Assembly (NCBI GenBank): GCA_002401295.1
Contig: NVSR01000018.1
Coordinates: 1 to 5,692, forward strand
Direction: 5' to 3'
Source of the DNA: SAR324 cluster bacterium
GTDB lineage: Bacteria; SAR324; XYD2-FULL-50-16
Length of the DNA stretch: 5,692 bases
The position numbers were made by a program, and so were the translations under genes. This document shows, piece by piece, positions 1 through 5,513 of the stretch. Positions within the stretch are counted from its first letter, which is position 1, and each line of letters starts with the position of its first letter. The notes beneath the pieces were generated by a model, which saw nothing but the letters and a program-made list of their open reading frames with translations, searched no databases and was not told the origin of the DNA.

Positions 1-199
1 GATGGATCCGGCAGTTAAATTTGCTGATTTTACCCATTGGTCCGCAAGATATATCATCCTTTATAGTATTGATGATTATGGGAAAAAAGCGGTAATTAAA
101 GCCCAAATCTGGGTAAAAATACTAGACATCCTGAATCGTGAAAAATTCAGATCGGCCAGCATGTCAATGAATGTTGAAAATGGGCTCTTAGATGAATAA
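1..199 (+). CDS. C-terminal end of a probable MscS-family mechanosensitive channel (5'-truncated by window edge)
   Basis: The frame is open from the left edge to the TAA at 197-199 and gives at least 65 residues. The ATG at position 2 is probably an internal methionine, because no ribosome binding site can be seen and the fragment has no start-like N-terminus. The pattern resembles the cytoplasmic alpha/beta C-terminal domain of small-conductance mechanosensitive channels: a beta strand (VKFADF), a second strand (ARYIILYSIDDY), then a helix with K/I/A periodicity (KKAVIKAQIWVKILDIL) and a short polar tail. In MscS this domain forms part of the cytoplasmic cage below the pore, which releases solutes on hypo-osmotic shock. 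The pore helices would lie outside the window, so the family call rests on the pattern of one small domain only. It could instead be another protein with a similar alpha/beta tail. Confidence 0.5.
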   Translation, partial: MDPAVKFADFTHWSARYIILYSIDDYGKKAVIKAQIWVKILDILNREKFRSASMSMNVENGLLDE

Positions 200-439
200 T
201 TCTTTTAGTTAGTTGTAGTAATTTACAACTATTGAGCCTTTTAATAGGCCAGCCTGATAATCACTGCTAACCAGGTTCTCAAGAATGTTTAGTAACTCCA
301 GAATTGGAAGTTCTCCTATGTCGTCCCGAGCGTTGGATTGCTATCAACAAAAGTGACGGATACTTTTTATAGTCAGTTGAAAACATATATGGTTTTAACT
401 GGTTGGAATGTTTTAAAAATTATCAAGTAAGTAAAGGGT
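200..439. other. AT-rich intergenic region without a supported gene
   Basis: No coding frame of convincing size or start signal is present. Apart from the hairpin at 210-231 there is a second small hairpin: AACTCCA (294-300), loop GAAT, TGG-A-AGTT (305-312, one bulged A). TATAGT at 368-373 is a 5/6 match to a -10 box, but no matching -35 lies at the right distance, so the promoter of the kelch gene remains unidentified. Confidence 0.5.
210..231 (+). terminator. Weak hairpin after the first gene, possible terminator
   Basis: An 8-bp perfect inverted repeat (TAGTTGTA / TACAACTA) encloses a 6-nt loop, 11 bp after the stop codon of the first gene. The stem is AT-rich and is followed only by TTGAGCCTTTT, so the U-tract is poor. 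Its position fits a 3' end, but the strength is doubtful. Confidence 0.3.
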
Positions 440-2071
440 ATGAGAGTAGAGGGTAAAAGAATAAAAAAAAGAGCTAAACCCGGTCAGATGCAAGCTGTCG
501 CGATTATGGCAGTGAGCCTGACTTCTATGCCCCTAATTATGATTGATGAAAACCCCATTTTTTCTAAGGGATCTCTTGTTATCAAGGTCAGTTCACAAGG
601 AGTGCCCGTCAAAGGGGCAAAGATCACCCTGATCAGTCCGGAAAAAGAGAAAACCTATTGGGTGTCGAACGCAAAGGGGTATGCTCTGGCCAAAGTGGCT
701 AAAGATAGGACGGGTAATAGTGAAATTGAGCTGGACAGTGGCTCTTATCGTTTGGAAGTGGAAAAGGAAACCTTTGGCAAGCGGAAAATTAAGGTCTTTG
801 TTCCTGAATCGGGGTTTGTGGAGCAGATTGTCAAATTGAACTTACTGAATAAAGCGCCCATCGCCAATGCGGGAATCAATGCGTTTATACAACCAAATAC
901 AAAAATAACGTTAGATGCCTCTAAAAGTAGAGATCCCGATATGCCTGCAGAGGACCTCCAAGCATATCTGACAGAGCAGGATTTTCTGGATGCTTCAGGG
1001 AATCCAAATGGAAAACGAATTGAAACCTATCGTTGGCAAATCCTTTCTAAGCCCGAGTACAGTAATGTCGAACTAGTGGATCAAAATACAGTTAGCCCCA
1101 CGCTAACTCCCGATAAAGAAGGGGAATATATAGTGTCTGTTACTGTTAGTGATGGTATTGAAAGCAATACAGATACGGTAGATATTAAAGTGGATTTCCC
1201 CTACGTCAGGAAAGCTAATCTGCCCATGGCTAAAGGAGGGCATTCCAGTAATATCGTTCAGAAATATGCTTATATTATTGGTGGTTGGAATGTGGATTTC
1301 CTTGATTCGGTTGATGCCTATGATCTGAAAAGGGATAGTTGGACTCCTAAAGCCCCTTTGAAAATTGCCAGAAATCATCACCGTAGTTTTGTCTATCAAG
1401 ACAAAATTTATGTGGTTGGAGGTCATAATAAAGAGTTCCCCGATGGTATCGCCACAGTGGAGGTTTATGATCCCCAGTTTGATTCCTGGACAAAAGCCAG
1501 TGCCATGCCAACGCCCCGTTTTAATTTTAGTGGCAATATGTACAATGGTAAGTTTTACACCTTTGGTGGCAAGGGTGGTGTGAAGAAGGTAGAGGTTTAT
1601 GATCCTCTCACTGATACTTGGGAAAAAAAATCTGATATGCCTGTTGGACGTTTTCGCCATACGGGCAGTCTGGTTGCAGATAAATTCTACTTGATTGGTG
1701 GCAGGGGAACGGAAAGTTTGGTGCAAGAATATGATCCTGTGACTGATATCTGGACAAATAAGGCCCCCATGCCGAGCCCTCGCTATTACACCAGAAGCGC
1801 TGTACTTTATAACAAAATTTATGTAATTGGCGGATTCAGTTTTATAAAAGGAACCGGAAGGAGAGAGGTGGAGGCATATGATCCTCAGAAGGATTCCTGG
1901 AAAATGGGAACGCCCTTACCGACTCCACTTGATATCCATAGTATGAATGTTTACAACAAAAGAATCTATATCTTTGGTGGTGAGGAGGCCTTCGGACAAT
2001 CCAGTGCGATGGATACGAATCAAGTTTATAATCCTCTGTTTGAGTTACAAGCCTCAGGGAAAGTGGAATAG
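440..2071 (+). CDS. Exported or membrane-anchored kelch-repeat protein with carboxypeptidase-regulatory-like and PKD-like domains
   Basis: The product has 543 residues. The N-terminus is basic (KRIKKRAK, residues 6-13) followed by a hydrophobic stretch (about 17-35) with no clear AxA cleavage site, so it is a signal peptide or a signal anchor. Residues about 45-135 form a beta-rich domain like carboxypeptidase-regulatory/transthyretin-like folds (VPVKGAKITL, NAKGYALAKV, GSYRLEV). Residues about 138-253 look like a PKD/REJ domain (APIANAG, ITLDASKSRDPD, YRWQILSKP, GEYIVSVTVSDG). Residues about 256-543 hold six kelch repeats with GG doublets at 281, 327, 376, 420, 464 and 513. The conserved Trp is at 301, 350, 394, 438 and 487, usually in a YDP-x(4)-W context. 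Kelch repeats fold into beta-propellers that bind proteins or sugars; no catalytic residue is evident and the ligand is unknown. An in-frame TAA at 428-430 with no start codon before 440 fixes the earliest start. AAAGGG at 433-438 is too close to serve as a normal ribosome binding site. An ATG at 488 is possible but would remove the basic N-region. Confidence 0.9.
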   Translation: MRVEGKRIKKRAKPGQMQAVAIMAVSLTSMPLIMIDENPIFSKGSLVIKVSSQGVPVKGAKITLISPEKEKTYWVSNAKGYALAKVAKDRTGNSEIELDSGSYRLEVEKETFGKRKIKVFVPESGFVEQIVKLNLLNKAPIANAGINAFIQPNTKITLDASKSRDPDMPAEDLQAYLTEQDFLDASGNPNGKRIETYRWQILSKPEYSNVELVDQNTVSPTLTPDKEGEYIVSVTVSDGIESNTDTVDIKVDFPYVRKANLPMAKGGHSSNIVQKYAYIIGGWNVDFLDSVDAYDLKRDSWTPKAPLKIARNHHRSFVYQDKIYVVGGHNKEFPDGIATVEVYDPQFDSWTKASAMPTPRFNFSGNMYNGKFYTFGGKGGVKKVEVYDPLTDTWEKKSDMPVGRFRHTGSLVADKFYLIGGRGTESLVQEYDPVTDIWTNKAPMPSPRYYTRSAVLYNKIYVIGGFSFIKGTGRREVEAYDPQKDSWKMGTPLPTPLDIHSMNVYNKRIYIFGGEEAFGQSSAMDTNQVYNPLFELQASGKVE

Positions 2072-2090
2072 ATAACTATTTATATTTTTT

Positions 2091-2105
2091 TATGATGGCA
2101 TCATA
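2091..2105. promoter_or_regulatory. 15-bp dyad between the kelch and PBP4-like genes
   Basis: TATGATG-G-CATCATA is a perfect 7+1+7 dyad, 19 bp after the kelch stop codon and just after a run of seven T. It could be an operator for the downstream gene or a short hairpin (6-bp stem, 3-nt loop). It is not followed by a good U-tract (only CCGTTTTT 8 bp later), so a terminator role on the + strand is weak. Function is not established. Confidence 0.3.
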
Positions 2106-2155
2106 GTCACCGTTTTTAATGGATTCACTCTCGAATTCAAGTGTAGAAAATAGCA

Positions 2156-4222
2156 ATGAAGAAAAATCTAGGCGCCTCATTAGTGATCCTCTTATTCCTG
2201 GTAAGCGGGCGTTTTATATATGGATACCTGCAGCCACTCGTGGTGGTGGAACAAAATCTGATCATTAAAGAAGATCGGAAGATCAAGATTAAACTCGCCA
2301 CTCAACAGGAGAGTGATGAGGCGGTGGTCTTTACCATCAAAGATTATCCGCAGCAGGGGAAACTAGAAAGATCAGGTCAATACTACCATTACATACCAGC
2401 ACCTAATTTCAACGGACAGGATTACTTCACTTTTTACGCAACGCTAGGGCAACGAAAAAGTGAAGTAGGTAAGGTGGATTTATGGATTTCACCGGTTAAT
2501 GACCCTCCCATAGTTAGCGCTCAATCCCTTCAGGTTCTTGAAGATGAGTCCATTGCCTTGAGCTTGTCCTTTGAGGATCCAGATCAAGATCCGGCAAAGA
2601 TCCACATTACCTCTTGGCCTACTCATGGGGTCCTTGAGGGCACGCCCCCTAATTTAAAATATATTCCCCGAAAAGATTTCTTTGGTGAGGATGAGTTTTC
2701 TTTTGTCGCTGATGATGGCTTGGTGATTAGTCGTCAGGCTAAGGTTAGGATTGAGATATTCCCTGTCAATGATGCTCCGACTTTGGAATCTCAGGAAATC
2801 AGTATTACAGAGGGGCAGCCTGCTCTCATCGCTCTCAAAGCAACGGATAAAGAACAACAGGCACTTTCTATTCTCCTATTGACACCTCCACTTCACGGTC
2901 GGTTGGTGCAAAAGCAAGGCCAGTTAACTTACTTCCCAGATCCCCAATTTGTGGGAGAAGACACGTTCAGTCTTAAAATGAGTGATGGCTTTGCCCAAAG
3001 TAATGAAGCATGGGTGAAAATAAAGGTCCTCAGCAATTTTAAAATAGGTCTCTTTCAAAAGAAATTACAAGGGTTGCTCGAAAAAGGTGGTGTTGCCGTA
3101 GGTAAAGCAACGAATCCAGACTACCTCCTGGGCTCGGGAAGTTATATTCCCGCTTCCAGTTTAAAGCTGATTACGGCTGTAGCTGCCTTAGAAGCTTTGG
3201 GGGAGAATTATCATTTTCGTACTAAAATTCACATAGATCAGCGACGCAACCTCATTCTAGAAGGATTTGGTGATCCTGCTTTATCCTCAACAGATTGGCA
3301 CAAGATTGCGGTAATCTTGAGGGATAAAGGGATTTTTAAGTCTCCTCTCAATCGATTAATCCTAGACTCCACAAATTTTGTGGAGGATTTGGAGTTTGAT
3401 GGTCGCCAAAATACACTGCATTACTTCGATGCTCCTCTGGGCGCGCTGCCTTCAAACTTTAATACTGCGGCGGTGTATGTCAAAAAGGGAAGACGAGTCG
3501 TCAGTGCCAAAAGCAATACACCTCTCACCTCCCATGTACGCAAACGTGTTCGACGACTACCTGTAGGTTATCAGTTTTTCAATGTGGCGAAGGACGCACG
3601 AGCTGGAACCGTTAATACAGGGGAATTGGCTCAAGCTATTTTCTCCCAATATGGAGCTATATTTAAAGAGAAAAATGATTTCAGGAAATTACCCAAAGGA
3701 AGTCAATTGATCTTGGAGTATTTTTCCCCGCTGACGTTGTTGGAGGTCATCAAAAAGATGTTGAAAGACTCCAATAACTTTGTGGCCAATCAACTGCTCT
3801 TGGTGATGGCATGGGAAAAATATGGAGCACCAGCGTCATTACCCCAGGGAGTTGCTATACTCACTTCCTTCCTCAAGGAACAGGTAGGCTTGCAGCAACA
3901 AGAATTTTCTATCCATGAAGGCTCTGGGCTTTCTCGAAAGAATCACATTGACCTGCAAGCCATGCTGAAGGTCCTGGAGTATGCAGCACCTTATAAAAAT
4001 ATTTTATCTTCCATTGATCAATCCCATTTTCGCTCTCTGGCAAAATCTGGAAAAAAATGGAAAATTCTGGCGAAAACGGGAACTCTGAGGCGGGTCTCCA
4101 ATGTTGTAGGTTACCTGCAAACTCGAAATAAAGAGTGGAAACCGTTTGTTATTATGGTTAATCAAGATCGTAATACTCGTGGGCGTATCTTAAATTTGAT
4201 TGGGACTCATTTCTATAACTAA
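2156..4222 (+). CDS. Cadherin-like-repeat protein fused to a PBP4-type D-Ala-D-Ala carboxypeptidase/endopeptidase (peptidase S13)
   Basis: The product has 688 residues. A signal peptide is clear (MKKN, hydrophobic ASLVILLFLV, possible cleavage after IYG at about 23). Three bacterial cadherin-like (Big_9/Cadherin_5-type) repeats follow at about 27-118, 119-209 and 210-292. They share HG/QG-x-L, then Y-x-P, F-x-G-x-D-x-F, and PVNDPP/PVNDAP linkers. The S13 domain spans about 297-688, with SSLK at 334-337 (nucleophile Ser334, Lys337), SNN at 539-541 and KTG at 640-642. The S13-typical GFGDPAL (370-376) and EGSGLSR (588-594) are also present, so the enzyme should be active. E. coli PBP4 (DacB) uses the same motifs for periplasmic D-Ala removal and cross-link cleavage, but it lacks cadherin repeats. 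Motif spacing here (205 and 101 residues) is shorter than in E. coli PBP4 (about 244 and 111), suggesting a reduced insert. The start is fixed by an in-frame TAG at 2144-2146; no Shine-Dalgarno sequence is seen. The S13 assignment is firm; the role of the repeats (wall or protein binding, spacing from the membrane) is inferred. Confidence 0.93.
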   Translation: MKKNLGASLVILLFLVSGRFIYGYLQPLVVVEQNLIIKEDRKIKIKLATQQESDEAVVFTIKDYPQQGKLERSGQYYHYIPAPNFNGQDYFTFYATLGQRKSEVGKVDLWISPVNDPPIVSAQSLQVLEDESIALSLSFEDPDQDPAKIHITSWPTHGVLEGTPPNLKYIPRKDFFGEDEFSFVADDGLVISRQAKVRIEIFPVNDAPTLESQEISITEGQPALIALKATDKEQQALSILLLTPPLHGRLVQKQGQLTYFPDPQFVGEDTFSLKMSDGFAQSNEAWVKIKVLSNFKIGLFQKKLQGLLEKGGVAVGKATNPDYLLGSGSYIPASSLKLITAVAALEALGENYHFRTKIHIDQRRNLILEGFGDPALSSTDWHKIAVILRDKGIFKSPLNRLILDSTNFVEDLEFDGRQNTLHYFDAPLGALPSNFNTAAVYVKKGRRVVSAKSNTPLTSHVRKRVRRLPVGYQFFNVAKDARAGTVNTGELAQAIFSQYGAIFKEKNDFRKLPKGSQLILEYFSPLTLLEVIKKMLKDSNNFVANQLLLVMAWEKYGAPASLPQGVAILTSFLKEQVGLQQQEFSIHEGSGLSRKNHIDLQAMLKVLEYAAPYKNILSSIDQSHFRSLAKSGKKWKILAKTGTLRRVSNVVGYLQTRNKEWKPFVIMVNQDRNTRGRILNLIGTHFYN

Positions 4223-4231
4223 GCTCTCGGT

Positions 4232-4294
4232 TGAAGTCTTTTGACTGCTGCGTCGTAAAAAAACTTTTATTTTACATTGTCCTACGCAGCTTCA
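4232..4294 (+). terminator. Nested inverted repeats after the PBP4-like gene, likely 3'-end structure
   Basis: Ten bases after the stop codon a structured stretch begins. It holds a small hairpin AGTC-TTTT-GACT (4235-4246), a 7-bp stem GCTGCGT (4247-4253) / ACGCAGC (4284-4290), and inside that a 6-bp stem GTAAAA (4255-4260) / TTTTAC (4270-4275). TGA/TCA (4232-4234 / 4292-4294) can close the whole. No U-tract follows, so it is not a canonical intrinsic terminator; it may be a 3'-UTR stabilising structure or a palindromic element. Confidence 0.35.
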
Positions 4295-4297
4295 GTG

Positions 4298-4327
4298 TTG
4301 ACAAAGCTTATCCACCTTTTCTAAAAA
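4298..4327 (+). promoter_or_regulatory. Candidate sigma70-type promoter for hisG
   Basis: A perfect -35 box TTGACA (4298-4303) is followed after 18 bp by TAAAAA (4322-4327), a 4/6 match to TATAAT. Transcription would start near 4335 and leave a leader of about 80 nt before hisG. The -35 is convincing and the -10 is weak. Its position after the structure that ends the previous gene supports separate transcription of hisG. Confidence 0.4.
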
Positions 4328-4401
4328 ATAGTTAACCCTGGATCTTTTTTCGAAGGTAAGGGAATAAAACAGCAATGACTAACCAGAAAACAACAACAAT
4401 C

Positions 4402-4406
4402 AGGAG
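4402..4406 (+). promoter_or_regulatory. Ribosome binding site of hisG
   Basis: AGGAG lies 9 nt before the ATG at 4416. It supports this start, which also gives the N-terminus expected for the family (LQLGIPKGSL). Confidence 0.8.
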
Positions 4407-4415
4407 TGCGTTCTT

Positions 4416-5288
4416 ATGCCCGTTTTACAGTTAGGGATTCCTAAAGGAAGCCTACAGGATAGTACCATCGAAATGTTTGCTAAGGCCGGTTACAAGATTC
4501 GTGTCAGCTCCCGCAATTACTTCCCCGTTATTGATGACGAAGAGATCGAATGTATGCTGATTCGAGCGCAGGAGATGGGTCGTTATGTAGATGAGGGCAT
4601 CCTAGATGCAGGCTTGACTGGAAAAGACTGGATCGATGAAACTGAAGCCGATGTTGTGGAAGTGGAAGAACTGATCTACGGTAAAGTAGGAACCAAGCCC
4701 TTACGCTGGGTTTTGGCTGTTCCTGAGGGTTCTGATATCAAAAGCGTCAAAGACTTGGAAGGCAAGCGCATTGCCACTGAAGTTCTGGGGTTGACTCAAC
4801 AATACCTGGATAAACATGGTGTGACTGCCAGCGTTGAGTTCAGTTGGGGGGCCACAGAGGTGAAACCACCAAAATTGGCTGACGCCATTGTTGAAATCAC
4901 GGAAACAGGCTCTTCTTTACGAGCGAATAACTTACGAATTCTGGATACGGTTTGTACTTCCACAACTCGGCTGATCGCTAATAAAGAATCTTGGAAGGAT
5001 GATTGGAAGCGCCAGAAAATTGAAAGGATTGCTCTCCTCTTGAAATCTGTGCTTGCAGCTGGCAGTAAAGTGATGCTGGTCATGAATGTTGAAAAGAGTA
5101 ACCTGGATAATATTCTTGCTTTATTACCAGCTTTGCGGAATCCCACAATTTCTCCACTCCATGACGAGCAATGGGTTTCCCTCAGCACAGTCGTGGAAGA
5201 AGATATTGTTCGGGAAATTATCCCCGACTTGTTAGGCGCAGGTGCTGAAGGGATTCTGGAATACTCCTTGAACAAGGTGATTCCCTAA
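4416..5288 (+). CDS. hisG: ATP phosphoribosyltransferase, long (histidine-regulated) form
   Basis: The product has 290 residues and catalyses the first step of histidine biosynthesis in the cytoplasm: ATP plus PRPP gives N1-(5-phosphoribosyl)-ATP and pyrophosphate. Family marks are GIPKGSLQDST near the N-terminus (7-17), VSSRNYFP (30-37), ECMLIRAQEMGRYV (45-58) and DAGLTGKDW (64-72). The segment from GATEVKPPKLADAIVE into ETGSSLRANNL (145-173) contains the PRPP-binding loop. Residues about 215-290 form the C-terminal regulatory domain of the long form (MNVEK, PTISPL, WVSLSTVVEE, GAGAEGILEYSLNKVIP), which in characterised long HisG enzymes binds histidine for feedback inhibition. No HisZ partner would be needed. 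The length is normal and there is no frameshift. No other his gene lies next to it: a terminator follows directly, so it appears monocistronic. No histidine-rich leader peptide is present, so attenuation of the E. coli type is not supported. Confidence 0.97.
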   Translation: MPVLQLGIPKGSLQDSTIEMFAKAGYKIRVSSRNYFPVIDDEEIECMLIRAQEMGRYVDEGILDAGLTGKDWIDETEADVVEVEELIYGKVGTKPLRWVLAVPEGSDIKSVKDLEGKRIATEVLGLTQQYLDKHGVTASVEFSWGATEVKPPKLADAIVEITETGSSLRANNLRILDTVCTSTTRLIANKESWKDDWKRQKIERIALLLKSVLAAGSKVMLVMNVEKSNLDNILALLPALRNPTISPLHDEQWVSLSTVVEEDIVREIIPDLLGAGAEGILEYSLNKVIP

Positions 5289-5318
5289 TCGGATCTTTAT
5301 TCCTGCATTTTTAAGACC

Positions 5319-5370
5319 GTGTAAAAAAAATCAATTCAGTATCATCATGATGACTGAATTGATTTTTCAC
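5319..5370. terminator. Strong AT-rich intrinsic terminator after hisG, possibly bidirectional
   Basis: A 15-bp perfect inverted repeat (AAAAATCAATTCAGT at 5326-5340 / ACTGAATTGATTTTT at 5353-5367) begins 37 bp after the hisG stop. The left arm sits in a run of eight A and the right arm ends in five T, so it could work in both directions. The 12-nt loop contains the self-complementary CATCATGATG, which can add a short extra stem. GTG (5319-5321) and CAC (5368-5370) flank the arms. Confidence 0.75.
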
Positions 5371-5374
5371 CTAG

Positions 5375-5408
5375 CCCCCTCTAAAATCCCCCTCTAAAAT
5401 CCCCCTCT
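5375..5408. repeat. 13-bp tandem repeat, 2.6 copies
   Basis: The unit CCCCCTCTAAAAT occurs at 5375-5387 and 5388-5400, followed by a partial copy CCCCCTCT at 5401-5408. The copies are identical. It lies 5 bp after the terminator hairpin and is C-rich on this strand, unlike its surroundings. Confidence 0.85.
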
Positions 5409-5441
5409 TCCCTCGCTTTCCCAACTTCTCTGAACTCTGAT

Positions 5442-5464
5442 GGAAATATTGGAAATATTGGAAA
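5442..5464. repeat. 9-bp tandem repeat, 2.6 copies
   Basis: The unit GGAAATATT occurs at 5442-5450 and 5451-5459, followed by a partial copy GGAAA at 5460-5464. It is a second short tandem duplication in the same gap, with a different unit. Confidence 0.8.
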
Positions 5465-5474
5465 CGCTGCGTTT
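5462..5474. promoter_or_regulatory. 13-bp dyad upstream of anmK
   Basis: AAACGC-T-GCGTTT is a perfect 6+1+6 dyad about 40 bp before the anmK start, where an operator would be expected. No convincing -35/-10 pair was found around it, so a regulatory role is only possible. Confidence 0.25.
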
Positions 5475-5499
5475 GCTCCGAGCTACCTAAATTAAATAT

Positions 5500-5505
5500 A
5501 AGGGA
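5500..5505 (+). promoter_or_regulatory. Ribosome binding site of anmK
   Basis: AAGGGA lies 8 nt before the ATG at 5514 and supports that start. Confidence 0.7.
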
Positions 5506-5513
5506 TTGAAATC

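Noticed and set aside
318..356. ATG-initiated 12-codon frame in the first intergenic gap
   Set aside because: It is too short, with no recognisable peptide class; chance occurrence is likely.
1365..1583. 72-residue + strand frame within the kelch gene
   Set aside because: It is an out-of-frame overlap with a clear kelch coding sequence and no ribosome binding site was noted.
1103..1726. 207-residue open frame on the - strand inside the kelch gene
   Set aside because: It lies fully within a well-supported gene and shows no recognisable domain. It is an antisense shadow of the repetitive kelch codons.
2654..2857. 67-residue - strand frame within the cadherin-like repeats
   Set aside because: It is antisense to a supported coding region, without domain or start evidence.
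3378..3566. 62-residue + strand frame within the PBP4-like gene
   Set aside because: It is out of frame with the S13 domain that contains known motifs; a shadow.
4298..4316. Replication origin suggested by the DnaA-box-like 9-mer
   Set aside because: There is only one imperfect box, no cluster, and no dnaA, dnaN or similar gene nearby.
4335..4415. Histidine attenuator or riboswitch in the hisG leader
   Set aside because: There is no His-codon run, no terminator/antiterminator pair in the leader and no recognisable riboswitch or T-box motif.
4796..5275. 159-residue open frame on the - strand inside hisG
   Set aside because: It is antisense to a conserved enzyme gene, shows no family pattern and has no reason to be coding.
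5375..5408. Possible CRISPR-like repeat cluster
   Set aside because: The units are directly adjacent, only 13 bp long and have no spacers; this is a simple tandem duplication.
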